Below, piece by piece: positions 1 to 9,611 of a stretch of DNA of 64,000 nt (its first letter is position 1; the number at the start of each line of letters is the position of its first letter). Where the stretch lies: NCBI RefSeq assembly GCF_008033445.1, contig NZ_VNKO01000001.1, positions 62,001 to 126,000 of the forward strand, read 5' to 3'. The notes beneath the pieces were generated by a model, which saw only the letters and a list, made by a program, of their open reading frames with translations, was not told the origin of the DNA and did not search any database. Both the position numbers and the translations under genes were made by a program. The DNA comes from Vulcaniibacterium gelatinicum. Its GTDB lineage: Bacteria > Pseudomonadota > Gammaproteobacteria > Xanthomonadales > Xanthomonadaceae.

Positions 1-142
1 GCACGACGGCCAGAGCCGCAAGCGCCGCCCCCTCGGCCAGAGCCGGCACCACGCGCGGGCGGCGGCCGGGCCGGAGGAACCCCAGCACGGCGGCCAGGAG
101 CAGCGGCAACGGCGCCGACAGCGGCAGCAGAGCAAGGAACAC
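1..142 (-). CDS. N-terminal fragment of a hydrophobic membrane protein, possibly a DabB/NuoL-like subunit
   Basis: Only the first 47 codons lie in the window; the gene continues beyond base 1. The GTG at 142-140 is preceded by a GGGGAAG ribosome binding site. The visible peptide is almost wholly Leu/Ala/Pro with a short Arg-rich loop (GFLRPGRRPR), i.e. two membrane-spanning segments. It is divergent from a LysR regulator. In many proteobacteria a LysR gene of this kind faces dabB-dabA, a proton-coupled inorganic-carbon uptake pair whose DabB subunit resembles NuoL. That assignment is inference from context and from the hydrophobic start; the fragment is too short to prove a family. Confidence 0.45.
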   Translation of the reverse strand, partial: MFLALLPLSAPLPLLLAAVLGFLRPGRRPRVVPALAEGAALAALAVV

Positions 143-209
143 GGACTTCCCCCGACGACAGTGGCGTTCGGCGCGAGGATAGGGCCCGCGTTTCCAGAAA
201 TAAAATAGA

Positions 210-243
210 TTGTTATTTAAATATCGTTCGATATAATCGAACG
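210..243 (+). promoter_or_regulatory. Promoter with overlapping palindromic operator for the LysR gene
   Basis: A perfect TATAAT (232-237) lies 16 bp after TTGTTA (210-215). Overlapping the -10 is a perfect inverted repeat, CGTTCGAT at 225-232 and ATCGAACG at 236-243, separated by ATA. This fits the T-N11-A symmetry of LysR-type operators. The predicted transcription start falls at or within about two bases of the ATG at 246, so the mRNA may be leaderless. Likely autoregulation, and possibly control of the divergent gene. Confidence 0.6.
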
Positions 244-245
244 TC

Positions 246-1151
246 ATGAGCGCGCTCAACTACAACCACCTGCGCTACTTCTGGGCCGTGGCCCATGACG
301 GCAACCTCACCCGCACCGCCGAGCGGCTGAACCTCACCCAGTCGGCGCTTTCGGTGCAGATCCGCAAGCTCGAGGAACGCCTCGGCCACGCCCTGTTCGA
401 GCGCCGCGGCCGGCAGCTGCACCTGACCGAGGCTGGCCGCATCGCACTGGATCATGCCGACGCGATCTTCGCGGCCGGCGAGGAACTGCTCGGGACACTG
501 CGCAACACGGGAGCGGCCCGGCAGGCGCTGCGGGTCGGCGCGCTCGCCACCCTCTCGCGCAACTTCCAGATGGCGTTCCTGCGCCCGGTCCTCGGCCGGC
601 CCGACATCGAGCTGATCCTGCGCTCCGGAAGCACGGCCGAGCTGCTGAGGTCGCTCGAGACGCTCAGCCTCGATGTGGTGCTGATCAATCAGGCGCCGGC
701 GCGCGATGCACTGACCGCGTTCGTCGCGCACCGCCTCGCCGAGCAGCCCGTCAGCCTCGTCGGTACGCCGGGGCGCTTGGGCAACGGGAGGAAGGACAGC
801 CTCGCCGAGCGGCTCCGTGCCCATCCAGTCATCCTGCCGACCGCGGACAGCGGGGTGAGGATCGGGTTCGACGCCCTGGCCGACCGCCTCGGCGTCCGCC
901 CGCAGATCGCGGCGGAAGTGGAGGACATGGCGATGATGCGCCTGCTCGCCCGTGAGGATGTCGGCCTGGCCGTGCTGCCACCGATCGTGGTCAAGGACGA
1001 AATCGCCTCGGGCGTGCTGGTCGAGGCAGACCAGTTGCCGGGCATCGCCGAGACCTTCTACGCGGTGACGATGAAGCGACGCTTCCCCAATCCGCTCGTG
1101 CGACGGCTGCTGCACCCGGATGCCGAGACGAGCGCAGGACGGAGCGCCTGA
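246..1151 (+). CDS. LysR family transcriptional regulator
   Basis: 301-residue DNA-binding regulator. The N-terminal winged helix-turn-helix is clear (NYNHLRYFWAV at residues 4-14, then the recognition region LTQSALSVQIRKLEERLG), followed by a substrate-binding domain of periplasmic-binding fold. The start follows a strong -10 by 8 bp with no room for a Shine-Dalgarno sequence, suggesting leaderless translation. It is divergent from the truncated membrane-protein gene, its most likely target. The opening NYNHLRYFWAVA matches the NhaR/CbbR-like branch, but the inducer cannot be told from sequence. Confidence 0.9.
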   Translation: MSALNYNHLRYFWAVAHDGNLTRTAERLNLTQSALSVQIRKLEERLGHALFERRGRQLHLTEAGRIALDHADAIFAAGEELLGTLRNTGAARQALRVGALATLSRNFQMAFLRPVLGRPDIELILRSGSTAELLRSLETLSLDVVLINQAPARDALTAFVAHRLAEQPVSLVGTPGRLGNGRKDSLAERLRAHPVILPTADSGVRIGFDALADRLGVRPQIAAEVEDMAMMRLLAREDVGLAVLPPIVVKDEIASGVLVEADQLPGIAETFYAVTMKRRFPNPLVRRLLHPDAETSAGRSA

Positions 1152-1181
1152 CCCGGCCCCGCGGCGCGAGCGGGCGCGCCC

Positions 1182-2168
1182 TCAGCGCCTGGCATCCGCC
1201 CCGCAGGCGTTGCAGATGCGCTCGACCTTGTAGCCCTTCGCGCGCAGCATCTCGACCACGCCGTCGCTGCCCAGCAGGTGCAGCGCGCCGACCACCACCA
1301 GGGTGTCGTCGGTGCCGGGCTGCTTCAGGCGCGCCTCGAGCTTCGGCAGCCAGGCGCGGTTGCGGTCCACGTTGATGCGCTTGTAGGTGGCGGGGCGCTC
1401 GCGGGCCATTTCCTGGCGCAGGGTGCCGTCGAGCTTGTCGGCGTCGCCGGCGCGCCAGGCGGCGTGCATGTCCAGCAGCTTGCCGATCGCCTTCTGCGGA
1501 TCGCTCAGGAACTCGTCGAGGTCGGCCACCTGCTCGGCGTGCGGGGTGGCGTCGAGCGCGGCGAACTGCGAGTCCAGCGTCTCCAGGCCCGCGGCCGGCT
1601 TCTTCGCCTCGGCGGCGCGCTGCATCAGGTGCCGGTCCAGGCCCTGCTCCGGGCGGAAGCCGAGCGCCTGGCTCACCCCGATCAGCAGCCCCAGGTTCAC
1701 CGCCCACGGCTCGACGTTCTCCATCGTCGCCAGCGAGGCGCCGCTCATCGCGGCCATCTTCTCCAGCTTCTGCAGCGTCTGCGCCGGCACCACCTTGCTC
1801 AGGCTCAGGCCGTCGGCGTACTGCGCGGCCTGCTGGAACTTGGCCGCCACCTCCGCCTGCGCCGCGAGCTCCTCGGGCGCGACCTCGAACACCAGCGCCT
1901 CGGCGTCGGCGAAGGCCGCGTCCACTTCCGCCGCGAGCGGATAGTCGTCGGGCTTGAGCAGGTGGAACGAGCCGAGCAGGTACAGGCTGTTGTCGGCGTC
2001 GGACACCTTCCACAGCAGCGGCACCGGCGACGCCTGGGGCGCGGCCGTGTCGGCCTTCGCGGCGGCCTTGCTCGCGGCGGGCGGCGCGTTCTTGGCGGGC
2101 TCCGGAGCGGCCGCGTGGGCCACGGCGAGCACGGCGAGGACGGCGGCGGACAACAGCAGTTTGCGCAT
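1182..2168 (-). CDS. TraB/GumN family protein
   Basis: 328 residues with a Sec signal peptide (MRKLLLSAAVLAVLAVAHAAA), so periplasmic or surface-exposed. The family hallmarks are the N-terminal LLGSFHLLKPDDYPL, a GxxH-type motif, and the C-terminal VVVGALHLLG with a second conserved His. Together they form the Tiki/TraB fold, which in eukaryotic Tiki is a metalloprotease. An Ala/Lys/Pro-rich linker follows the signal. AAGGA lies 8 bp before the ATG. It starts 11 bp after the DUF1684 gene and is probably the last gene of the nnrDE-tsaE-amiC-mutL run. Its substrate is unknown; GumN in Xanthomonas is only loosely linked to exopolysaccharide. Confidence 0.85.
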   Translation of the reverse strand: MRKLLLSAAVLAVLAVAHAAAPEPAKNAPPAASKAAAKADTAAPQASPVPLLWKVSDADNSLYLLGSFHLLKPDDYPLAAEVDAAFADAEALVFEVAPEELAAQAEVAAKFQQAAQYADGLSLSKVVPAQTLQKLEKMAAMSGASLATMENVEPWAVNLGLLIGVSQALGFRPEQGLDRHLMQRAAEAKKPAAGLETLDSQFAALDATPHAEQVADLDEFLSDPQKAIGKLLDMHAAWRAGDADKLDGTLRQEMARERPATYKRINVDRNRAWLPKLEARLKQPGTDDTLVVVGALHLLGSDGVVEMLRAKGYKVERICNACGADARR

Positions 2169-2179
2169 GGACTGATCCT

Positions 2180-3133
2180 TCAGTGTTGCGGGGTGGAGGG
2201 GGCGCGGTAGATCCGCTCGCCCGCCGTGATGGCGAGGTCGAGGCGGTTCTCGGGGGGCGGTAGCGGGCAGGTCGCGAACGCGGTGAACGCGCACGGCGGA
2301 TTGTAGCCGCGGTTGAAGTCGAGCACGACGCGGCTGCGGGCATCGGGCAGCGGCGCGTACAGGTAGCGGCCGGCGCCGTAGCTGCCGTGGCCGTTGGTGC
2401 GGTCGGCGTAGATCAGGAACAGCTCGCCGCCGCCGTCGTCGAGCGCCTCCAGGCGGAAGCGGCGGCCGTCGCGCTCGAACTCGACCGCGCCGGGGTTCTT
2501 CATCGCGATCGTGTTGCCGGTGATGTCCACCACCGGAATGGTGCGGCCGGGCGGGTGCGGCACGAAGCGCCCCTCGATCCGCCACGCGCGCGAGGCCGGC
2601 CAGTACTCGAGCCGGCCGAAGCCGGTGCGCGCAGGCGCATCGGCATGCTTGACCCGCAGCGCGTAGCGGTCGCCGCGGCGGATCACCAGGGCCTGGCCCT
2701 TGCCGTCGTCGAAGCCGATCACGCTCGGCCCGGCGGGATCGGCGTCGGTGGCCAGCGCCACCGCGCCGGCCAGCGGTTCGCCGTTCAGGGTCAGCGGTAC
2801 GCCGGATTCGGGCACGAAGCGGATCGCCCCGCCCTTGCGCTCGATCATGCCCAGATGCTCGGGGCCCATCGCGATGCGGATGCCGTTGTCGGCATCGCTG
2901 CCGACGTAGTGGGCGCGCTCCTCCAGCCAGTGCAGGCCGATCACGCTGGGCCAGCCGTCGGGCTTGAGCAGGCTGGCGCGGCGCTGCGCGCGCCAGGCCT
3001 GCTGTTCGGCCGCGAACGCGCGTTGCGCCTCGGCCTCGCGCCGCGCCTGCGCCTCGCGCGCGGCGCGGTCGTCGCCGCAGCCGGCCAGCGCCAGCAGCAG
3101 CGCGGCCAGCGCGCCCGTCCGCAGCATCGGCAT
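2180..3133 (-). CDS. DUF1684 lipoprotein
   Basis: 317 residues. The N-terminus [19 protein letters not shown] ends in a lipobox (LAGC), so this is a predicted lipoprotein. The body matches the DUF1684 family, with conserved PGRTIPVVDITGN, FLIYADRTNG and DFNRGYNPPCAF blocks; family members are about 200-320 residues and of unknown function. The ATG overlaps the mutL stop codon as TGATG, indicating translational coupling; a further ATG lies at 3154. A charged coiled-coil-like stretch rich in Arg, Ala and Glu follows the lipid anchor. Confidence 0.82.
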   Translation of the reverse strand: MPMLRTGALAALLLALAGCGDDRAAREAQARREAEAQRAFAAEQQAWRAQRRASLLKPDGWPSVIGLHWLEERAHYVGSDADNGIRIAMGPEHLGMIERKGGAIRFVPESGVPLTLNGEPLAGAVALATDADPAGPSVIGFDDGKGQALVIRRGDRYALRVKHADAPARTGFGRLEYWPASRAWRIEGRFVPHPPGRTIPVVDITGNTIAMKNPGAVEFERDGRRFRLEALDDGGGELFLIYADRTNGHGSYGAGRYLYAPLPDARSRVVLDFNRGYNPPCAFTAFATCPLPPPENRLDLAITAGERIYRAPSTPQH

Positions 3134-4911
3134 CAGCGTCCGCGCAGGAACCATGCGTCCATCTCCGCGAGGGTGAAGCGGGTCCAGGTGGGGCGCCCAT
3201 GATTGCACTGGCCGGAGCGCTCGGTCGCCTCCATCTCGCGCAGCAGGGCGTTCATCTCGGGGATGCTCAGCCGGCGGTGGGCGCGGACCGCGGCGTGGCA
3301 GGCCATCGTCGCCAGCAGTTCGTCGCGGCGCGCGGCCACGCGCCGGCTCTCGCCGTGTTCGCGCAGGTCGGCCAGCACGTCGCGCAGCAGCGCCTCGACG
3401 TCGCTGTCGGCGAGCAGCGCCGGCACGCCGCGCAGGGTCAGCGTCTGCGGCCCGCTGCGGGTGACCTCGAAACCGAGCCCGGCCAGCGTGTCGGCCTCGC
3501 GCTCGGCCAGGTCCGCCTCGCGCTCGGACACCGCCAGCTGGCGCGGCACCAGCAGCGGCTGCACGCGCAGGCCCGTGCCGTCGTGCGCGGCCTTGAGCTT
3601 CTCGTAGCCGATCCGCTCGTGCGCGGCGTGCATGTCCACCACGATCAGGCCGTCGGCGTTCTCGGCCAGGATGTAGATGCCGTGCAGCTGCGCGATCGCG
3701 TAGCCGAGCGGGGGGATGCCGGCGGCGTCGGCGGGCAGCGGCGGCGCGACGGCGACGGCCTGGCCGTCGCGCGGCGGGGCCGCGTACAGCGCGGCGTAGG
3801 CGGCGCGCGCCTCGTCCACGCGCAGGCCCAGCGGTGCCTGCGCGGCCGCGGCATGGGCCGGCGCCGGCGCGCGCGGCACCTCGATGGGCGCTGCCGCGGC
3901 CGGCACCTGCCCGGCCCGGGTGTCGGCCAGCGCCGCCTGCAGGGTGCGGAACACGAAGTCGTGCACCAGCCGCGCCTCGCGGAAGCGCACCTCGTGCTTG
4001 GCCGGGTGCACGTTGACGTCCACCCCGCGCGGATCGAGTTCGAGGAACAGCACGTAGGCCGGCTGCCGGCCGTGGTACAGCACGTCGGCGTAGGCCTGCT
4101 TCACCGCGTGGGCGATGTTGCGGTCGCGCACGCTGCGGCCGTTGACGTACAGGTACTGCTGGTCGGCGGAAGCGCGGTTGTAGGCGGGCTGCGCGATCCA
4201 GCCGTGCAGGCGCAGGCCGGCGCCGGCGTGCTCGACACGCAGCGCGTGGCGCGCGAACTCCTCGCCGAGCGCCTCCAGCAGGCGTGCCTCGGACAGCGCC
4301 GCATCGCCCTCGCCCTTCCAGCGTCGCGCCGGGCGGCCGTTGTGCGACACGCGCAGCTCCACGTCCGGACGCGCCAGGGCCAGCGCGCGCAGCCAGTCCT
4401 CGATGTGGCCGAGCTCGGTGCGCTCGGCGCGCAGGAACTTGCGCCGCGCGGGCACGTTGTAGAACAGGTCGCGCACCTCGACCGTGGTGCCGGGCGGGTG
4501 CGGCTTCGGCGTGACCGCGCCGATCCGGCCGCCCTCGACCGCGAGCGCGGCGCCGTGCGGCGCCTGCGCGGGGCGTGAGACCAGCAGGAAGCGGCTGACC
4601 GAGGCGATGGACGGCAGCGCCTCGCCGCGGAAGCCGAGCGTGGCCACCGCTTCCAGGTCGTCGAGCGAGACGATCTTGCTGGTGGCGTGGCGTGCGACCG
4701 CGAGCGGCAGCTCCTCGGCGGGGATGCCGCCGCCGTCGTCGCGCACGCGGATCAGGCGCACCCCGCCTTCCTCGAGATCGATCTCGATCCGGCGCGCGCC
4801 GGCATCGAGCGCGTTCTCGACCAGTTCCTTGACCACGGAGGCCGGGCGTTCGACCACCTCGCCCGCGGCGATCTGGTTGACGAGGGTGTCGGGCAGTTGG
4901 CGGATCGGCAC
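3133..4911 (-). CDS. mutL: DNA mismatch repair protein MutL
   Basis: 592 residues, usual for MutL. The GHKL ATPase domain shows [20 protein letters not shown] near the start, the Asn-box [10 protein letters not shown], the DDGGGI loop and ATSKI with GFRGEAL. The C-terminal dimerization domain contains [12 protein letters not shown] and QCNHGRPTW. MutL links MutS-bound mismatches to downstream repair. The GTG at 4911 is chosen because it gives the standard start (VPIRQLP) directly before the ATPase domain; upstream codons are a Pro/Arg-rich readthrough. mutS lies separately at 51160-53751. Confidence 0.95.
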   Translation of the reverse strand: MPIRQLPDTLVNQIAAGEVVERPASVVKELVENALDAGARRIEIDLEEGGVRLIRVRDDGGGIPAEELPLAVARHATSKIVSLDDLEAVATLGFRGEALPSIASVSRFLLVSRPAQAPHGAALAVEGGRIGAVTPKPHPPGTTVEVRDLFYNVPARRKFLRAERTELGHIEDWLRALALARPDVELRVSHNGRPARRWKGEGDAALSEARLLEALGEEFARHALRVEHAGAGLRLHGWIAQPAYNRASADQQYLYVNGRSVRDRNIAHAVKQAYADVLYHGRQPAYVLFLELDPRGVDVNVHPAKHEVRFREARLVHDFVFRTLQAALADTRAGQVPAAAAPIEVPRAPAPAHAAAAQAPLGLRVDEARAAYAALYAAPPRDGQAVAVAPPLPADAAGIPPLGYAIAQLHGIYILAENADGLIVVDMHAAHERIGYEKLKAAHDGTGLRVQPLLVPRQLAVSEREADLAEREADTLAGLGFEVTRSGPQTLTLRGVPALLADSDVEALLRDVLADLREHGESRRVAARRDELLATMACHAAVRAHRRLSIPEMNALLREMEATERSGQCNHGRPTWTRFTLAEMDAWFLRGR

Positions 4912-4978
4912 GCGACCTGAGACGCACGCGCGTCGGGCGGGGAAAACCGGCGGCCATGATAGCGGGCCGCGCCCGCGT

Positions 4979-6442
4979 TCAGGGGCTGCCGCCGGCTCCG
5001 GTCGCGGCGGTGGCGGCGGCCGCGGCCTCGGCGCGCGCGGCGTACAGCGTGCCCGGCGGCGGCTGGCGGCTGAAATAGGTGTGCACGCCATCCAGGATCG
5101 CCCGCGCCAGCGCCTGCTGGTGCTTCGGATCCTTCAGCCGGCGCTCTTCCTCGGGGTTGGTGATGAACGCGGTCTCGACCAGCATCGAGGGCACGTCGGG
5201 CGCGCGCAGGACCACGAAGTTGGCGCGCTCCACGTGCGGCTTGTGGGTCTTGCCCAGGCGCTTGAGGCCGGACAACACGTGGTTGGCGATGTCCTCGGAC
5301 GCCTTCATCGTCGCGCTCTGCGACAGGTCGAGCAGGACCGAGGCCAGGGTGTCGTCCTTGTCGTGCAGGCGCACGCCGCCGACCAGGTCGGCCGCGTTCT
5401 CCTGGTTGGCCAGCCAGCGCGCGGCCTGGGAGGACGCGCCGCGCGGCGACAGCACGAACACCGACGAGCCGCTCGCCTCGGGGTTGGTGAAGGCGTCGGC
5501 GTGGATCGAGACAAACAGGTCGGCCTTGGCCGCGCGCGCCTTCTGGTAGCGCTGCGCGAGCGGGATGAACACGTCGCTGTCGCGGGTCAGGAAGGCCCTC
5601 AGCCCGGGCGTGGCATCCACCTGGCGGGCGAGTTCGCGGGCGATGGCGAGGGTGAGGTCCTTCTCGCGGGTACCACTCGGTCCGCGCGCACCCGGATCCT
5701 GGCCGCCGTGGCCGGCATCGATGGCGATGATCAACGGGCGCATGCCGCCGCGCATGACCTGCTGCGCGGTCTTGGTGGCGCCGGCAGGCGGTGCCGGCAC
5801 GGCCGCCGATGGATTGGCCGCGGCGGGTGCAGGCGGGTTGGCCCCGGGCGCTGCGCCCGGCGTCGCGGAGACGGGGGCAGGTTCGGGGGCGGACGCTGCG
5901 GGCAGGCTCGCGATCAGTCGCTCCATCGCGGCGGAGGCCGCCGCGGCGGTCGCCGGATCGGCCGCGGCAGGCGTGGCGGCGGAGGGGGCAGGCGCCGCCG
6001 TCGCGGTCGTCATGGGGGCTGCCGTGACCGTGGCCGGTGCAGGCGCAACGGGTTGCGGCCCGCCGTCGCCCGGCCATTCGATCACCAGGCGGTGGCCGCC
6101 GGCGCCGGCTTCCAGGCGCGGCCCGATCGGCGCCACCGGCGTGGCCAGGTCGAACACGATCCGGGTCGTGCCGGGCTGCGGCTGCCCGCTGCGCACGCCC
6201 TTGACCACGCCGGCGCCGGCGGGCAGCGCGGCGCGCAGCGGCGTGCCGGGCAGATCCACGACCAGGCGTTCGGGACTGCTCAGGCGCAGGGTGGAATAGG
6301 TCGCGGGGGCGTCGAGCAGGAGTTCGGCGCGGGTGCCGGTCGGGCCGTCGCGGAGGGTTACCTGGCGGATTTCGCCGGCGTGGACGAGGTTCCAGACGAG
6401 CGCAAGCACCAATGCCGCACCGAGCAGCATCTGTTGCAGCAT
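4979..6442 (-). CDS. amiC: N-acetylmuramoyl-L-alanine amidase (AmiC type)
   Basis: 487 residues. Signal peptide ([19 protein letters not shown]), then an AMIN domain (about residues 25-130) that directs the enzyme to the septum or envelope, a long Ala/Pro linker (about 140-245), and a zinc-dependent Amidase_3 domain. The domain starts [15 protein letters not shown] (metal-binding His) and contains SIHADAF and [13 protein letters not shown] (catalytic Glu). It cleaves the amide between MurNAc and the stem peptide during daughter-cell separation. The ATG at 6442 has AAGGGGG before it; an ATG 18 bp upstream lacks one. Neighbours tsaE and mutL match the widespread tsaE-amiB-mutL cluster. Confidence 0.92.
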   Translation of the reverse strand: MLQQMLLGAALVLALVWNLVHAGEIRQVTLRDGPTGTRAELLLDAPATYSTLRLSSPERLVVDLPGTPLRAALPAGAGVVKGVRSGQPQPGTTRIVFDLATPVAPIGPRLEAGAGGHRLVIEWPGDGGPQPVAPAPATVTAAPMTTATAAPAPSAATPAAADPATAAAASAAMERLIASLPAASAPEPAPVSATPGAAPGANPPAPAAANPSAAVPAPPAGATKTAQQVMRGGMRPLIIAIDAGHGGQDPGARGPSGTREKDLTLAIARELARQVDATPGLRAFLTRDSDVFIPLAQRYQKARAAKADLFVSIHADAFTNPEASGSSVFVLSPRGASSQAARWLANQENAADLVGGVRLHDKDDTLASVLLDLSQSATMKASEDIANHVLSGLKRLGKTHKPHVERANFVVLRAPDVPSMLVETAFITNPEEERRLKDPKHQQALARAILDGVHTYFSRQPPPGTLYAARAEAAAAATAATGAGGSP

Positions 6443-6539
6443 GGCCCCCTTCCCTCGCATGGGCCGGAGTTAAGCACTTGTGAACCCGGATTGCAAGTCC
6501 GTTTTCCCTTATGAATCCGGGACCTGCTTCAACTTCCTT

Positions 6540-7028
6540 TCAGCCTTTGACAAGAAAGGCGTGCAACTCGTCCACCAGGGCCAGCCGGTCCAGCCAGGCC
6601 CTGCCGGCCTCGGTGGGCGCCGAAAGCCGCACCTCCCGCCCCTCGCCGGACAACCCCAGGGCGATCCGCAGATCGGCCGGCGGCAGCCGGTCGCCGCCGC
6701 GCTCGGGCCACTCCACCAGCCACAAGGTGGCCTCGCCGGGCTCCAGGCCCAGGAACTCCAGCTCGCCGGGGTCGCCGATCCGGTACAAGTCCAGGTGCAG
6801 GGCCTCGCCGCCGACGGCGTCGGTCAGGGGATAGCGCTCGACCAGGGTGTAGGTCGGGCTGCGGATCGGGCCGTGCACGCCGAGTGCGCGCAGCAGCGCG
6901 CGGGCGAGCGTGGACTTGCCGGCACCGAGATCGCCAGCCAGGTACACCACCGCCGCCGGCGGCCGGGTCACGGCGAGCGCGCGTCCCAGCGTGACGGTGG
7001 CTTCGGCATCGGGCAGCCACAGGTGCAT
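6540..7028 (-). CDS. tsaE: tRNA threonylcarbamoyladenosine biosynthesis ATPase TsaE
   Basis: 162-residue P-loop ATPase. The Walker A motif GDLGAGKST (residues 32-40), the switch region SPTYTLVE and LDLYRI are all present. With TsaB, TsaC and TsaD it makes the t6A37 modification in ANN-reading tRNAs. Its ATG overlaps the nnrDE stop as TGATG, so it is probably translationally coupled. Length and motifs are typical of the family. Confidence 0.94.
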   Translation of the reverse strand: MHLWLPDAEATVTLGRALAVTRPPAAVVYLAGDLGAGKSTLARALLRALGVHGPIRSPTYTLVERYPLTDAVGGEALHLDLYRIGDPGELEFLGLEPGEATLWLVEWPERGGDRLPPADLRIALGLSGEGREVRLSAPTEAGRAWLDRLALVDELHAFLVKG

Positions 7029-8509
7029 CAGTGCGCCCCCCGCGGATTGGCCAGGCGTCGCAGCGCCGGCAGCAGATCGGCCGGGAGCAGGCCGCGCTCG
7101 CCGCCCTCGCCTGCGGCGATGTCGCCCGCCGCGGCATGCAGCAACGCGCCGCAACTGGCGGCATCGAAGGCCGACAATCCCTGCGCGAGCAGGGCCGCGA
7201 TCACGCCGGTCAGCAGATCGCCCATGCCACCCACCGCCATGCCCGGATTGCCGGCGCCGACCACGCGCGGCAACGCGCCGGGCGCGGCCACGATCGTGCC
7301 GGCGCCCTTGAGCACCACCGCCGCCTGGTGCGCCTCGACCAGTGCACGCGCGGCGGCGGGACGATCGGCCTGGACTTCGGCCGGCGAGATCCCGAGCAGG
7401 CGCCCTGCCTCGCCCGGATGCGGCGTGAGCACCCAGCTACGCGGCAGCGGTCGCGGACGCTCGGCGAGCAGATTCAGGCCGTCGGCATCGAGCACGCCGG
7501 GCTTGCGTGCGGCCAGCGCGGCATAGAACAGTTCCGCGCCCCAGTCGCCGGTGCCCAGTCCGGGACCGAGCGCGATCACGTCCGCGCGCGCCAGCAGCGG
7601 TGCCAGGTCTTCGGCGCTCTCGACCGCCCGCGCCATCACTTCGGGGCGGCGCGCGAGCAGCGCCGGCACGTGCACCGCGCGCGTGGCCGCTTCCACCAGC
7701 CCCGCACCGCCCCGCAGCGCCGCTTCCGCGGCCAGGATCAGCGCGCCGCCGCTGCCGAGTTCGCCGCCGATGCACAGCACCCGGCCGTACTGGCCCTTGT
7801 GGCTGTCGCGCCGGCGCGACGCCAGCCAGCGCCGCAATGCCGGCGCCTGCAGCCACTCCGCGGCGGGCGCGATGCCCTCGTACGGCTCGGGCGGAATCTC
7901 GAGCGTGTCCGTCTCGAGCACGCCCGCATGGTTCAGCGCCGCGCCGGTGTACAGGCCCAGATGCGGCGCGATGAACTGCAGCGTGCGCGCAGCCACCACC
8001 GCGCGCGAGGGCGTGCCGCCGCGGTCGGCATCCACCCCGCTCGGCACGTCGAGGGCGAACACCGGCGCCGGGTGCTGGTTGATCGCGTCGATCAGGGCCA
8101 GGGTCGGCTCGTCGAAGCGCCGCGACAGGCCGATGCCGAACAGCGCGTCCACCAGCAGATCGGCGTCCGGCAGCACGCCTTCGAACGGCACGACCACGCC
8201 GCCGGCATGCTGGTAATCGCGGCAGGCCTGCTGCGCGAGCGCGGTGCGCGGCGGCTGCCACTGCACCACCGTCACCGGCCGGCCGGCGCGGTGGGCGTGC
8301 GACGCCAGCACGTAGCCGTCGCCGCCGTTGTTGCCCGGCCCGCACACCACGACCACGCGCAGCGCGCGCGGCCAGTGCTGCAGCAGGTGGCGCCAGGCGG
8401 CCGCGCCCGCGCGCCGCATCAGTTCGGCGCCGTCGTTGCCGAGGTGGCGTGCGGCGGCCGCTTCCAGCGCGCGCAGGCCGATGGTGTCGTAGAGCGCGGT
8501 TCCGTGCAT
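7028..8509 (-). CDS. nnr: Bifunctional NAD(P)H-hydrate repair enzyme (epimerase/dehydratase)
   Basis: 493 residues carrying both repair activities for damaged NAD(P)HX. The N-terminal YjeF epimerase half (about 1-215) has VVVCGPGNNGGDGYVLASH. The C-terminal ADP-dependent dehydratase half (about 225-490) has LALGPGLGTGDW-type, VLTPHPGEAGRLL and GNPGMAVGGMGDLLTG motifs. The fused form is the usual bacterial one. First gene of the run nnr-tsaE-amiC-mutL, and divergent from queG with only 23 bp between the two ATGs. Confidence 0.93.
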   Translation of the reverse strand: MHGTALYDTIGLRALEAAAARHLGNDGAELMRRAGAAAWRHLLQHWPRALRVVVVCGPGNNGGDGYVLASHAHRAGRPVTVVQWQPPRTALAQQACRDYQHAGGVVVPFEGVLPDADLLVDALFGIGLSRRFDEPTLALIDAINQHPAPVFALDVPSGVDADRGGTPSRAVVAARTLQFIAPHLGLYTGAALNHAGVLETDTLEIPPEPYEGIAPAAEWLQAPALRRWLASRRRDSHKGQYGRVLCIGGELGSGGALILAAEAALRGGAGLVEAATRAVHVPALLARRPEVMARAVESAEDLAPLLARADVIALGPGLGTGDWGAELFYAALAARKPGVLDADGLNLLAERPRPLPRSWVLTPHPGEAGRLLGISPAEVQADRPAAARALVEAHQAAVVLKGAGTIVAAPGALPRVVGAGNPGMAVGGMGDLLTGVIAALLAQGLSAFDAASCGALLHAAAGDIAAGEGGERGLLPADLLPALRRLANPRGAH

Positions 8510-8520
8510 CCGCCGGATTC

Positions 8521-8532
8521 TATACTTCGGCC
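8521..8532 (+). promoter_or_regulatory. -10 element immediately before queG (possible leaderless start)
   Basis: TATACT at 8521-8526 ends 6 bp before the queG ATG at 8533, so transcription would begin at or next to the start codon. No good -35 (GGTTCC at best) and no Shine-Dalgarno are visible. The 23-bp gap to the divergent nnr start leaves no room for another arrangement unless the promoter lies inside nnr. Confidence 0.4.
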
Positions 8533-9603
8533 ATGAACACCCCGTCGCGCAGGCCCGATCCCGACGCGCTGGCGGCACGGATCCGCCGGCTGGCGCACGA
8601 GCTGGGCTTCCAGCGGGTCGGCATCGCCGGCGTGGAGCTGGGCGAGGACGAGGCCCACCTGCGCGACTGGCTGGCGCAGGGCCTGTACGGCTCGATGGAA
8701 TGGATGGCGCGCCACGGGGAGAAGCGTTCGCGCCCTGCCGAGCTGATCCCCGGCACGGTGCGGGTGATCTCGGTCGGGCTCGACTACGGCCAGGACGAGG
8801 ACGAGGCCTGGCGCACGCTGGACGAGCCGGCACGCGCCTACGTGGCCCGCTACGCGCTCGGCCGCGACTACCACAAGCTGATGCGCAACCGCCTGCAGAA
8901 GCTGGCCGAGCGCATCGCCGCGGAGATCGGCCCGTTCGGCCACCGCGTGTTCGTGGACTCCGCGCCGGTGCTGGAGCGGGCGCTGGCGCGCAACGCGGGG
9001 CTGGGCTGGATCGGCAAGAACACCTGCCTGATCGATCGCAACGGCGGTTCGTGGTTCTTCCTCGGCGAGATCTTCGTGGACATCCCGCTGCCGGTGGACG
9101 CGCCGGCGAGCGCGCACTGCGGCACCTGCACGCGCTGCATCGAGGTCTGCCCGACCGGGGCGATCACCGCGCCCTACCGGCTCGATGCGCGCCGTTGCAT
9201 CTCCTATCTCACCATCGAGCACGCGGGGCCGATCGCGGAGGAGCTGCGGCCGCTGATCGGCAACCGCATCTTCGGCTGCGACGACTGCCAGTTGGTCTGC
9301 CCCTGGAACAAGTTCGCGCGCCGCACCGACGAGCCCGATTTCCGCGCGCGCAACGGGCTCGACAAGGCCACGCTGGCCGAGCTGTTCGCGTGGAGCGAGG
9401 AGGAGTTCCTGCGCCGCACCGAAGGCTCGGCGATCCGCCGCACCGGCTACGAGCGCTGGCTGCGCAACCTCGCCGTCGCCCTCGGCAACGCCCCGACCAC
9501 CCCCGACACCATCGCCGCCCTCCGCACCCGCGCCGACCACCCCTCCCCGCTGGTGCGCGAGCACGTCGCCTGGGCACTGCGCCGGCACGGCGTGGCCGCT
9601 TGA
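8533..9603 (+). CDS. queG: Epoxyqueuosine reductase QueG
   Basis: 356 residues. Catalyses the last step of queuosine synthesis in tRNA, reducing epoxyqueuosine to queuosine using cobalamin and two [4Fe-4S] clusters. The two ferredoxin-like Cys sets are visible: CGTCTRCIEVCP and CDDCQLVCPW. The upstream domain has SAPVLERALARNAGLGWIGKN, which carries the conserved catalytic Asp region (VDSAPVLER). The C-terminus has HEAT-like repeats (PLVREHVAWAL). Convergent with pgi, 8 bp apart. Confidence 0.95.
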   Translation: MNTPSRRPDPDALAARIRRLAHELGFQRVGIAGVELGEDEAHLRDWLAQGLYGSMEWMARHGEKRSRPAELIPGTVRVISVGLDYGQDEDEAWRTLDEPARAYVARYALGRDYHKLMRNRLQKLAERIAAEIGPFGHRVFVDSAPVLERALARNAGLGWIGKNTCLIDRNGGSWFFLGEIFVDIPLPVDAPASAHCGTCTRCIEVCPTGAITAPYRLDARRCISYLTIEHAGPIAEELRPLIGNRIFGCDDCQLVCPWNKFARRTDEPDFRARNGLDKATLAELFAWSEEEFLRRTEGSAIRRTGYERWLRNLAVALGNAPTTPDTIAALRTRADHPSPLVREHVAWALRRHGVAA

Positions 9604-9611
9604 GGGCGGAC

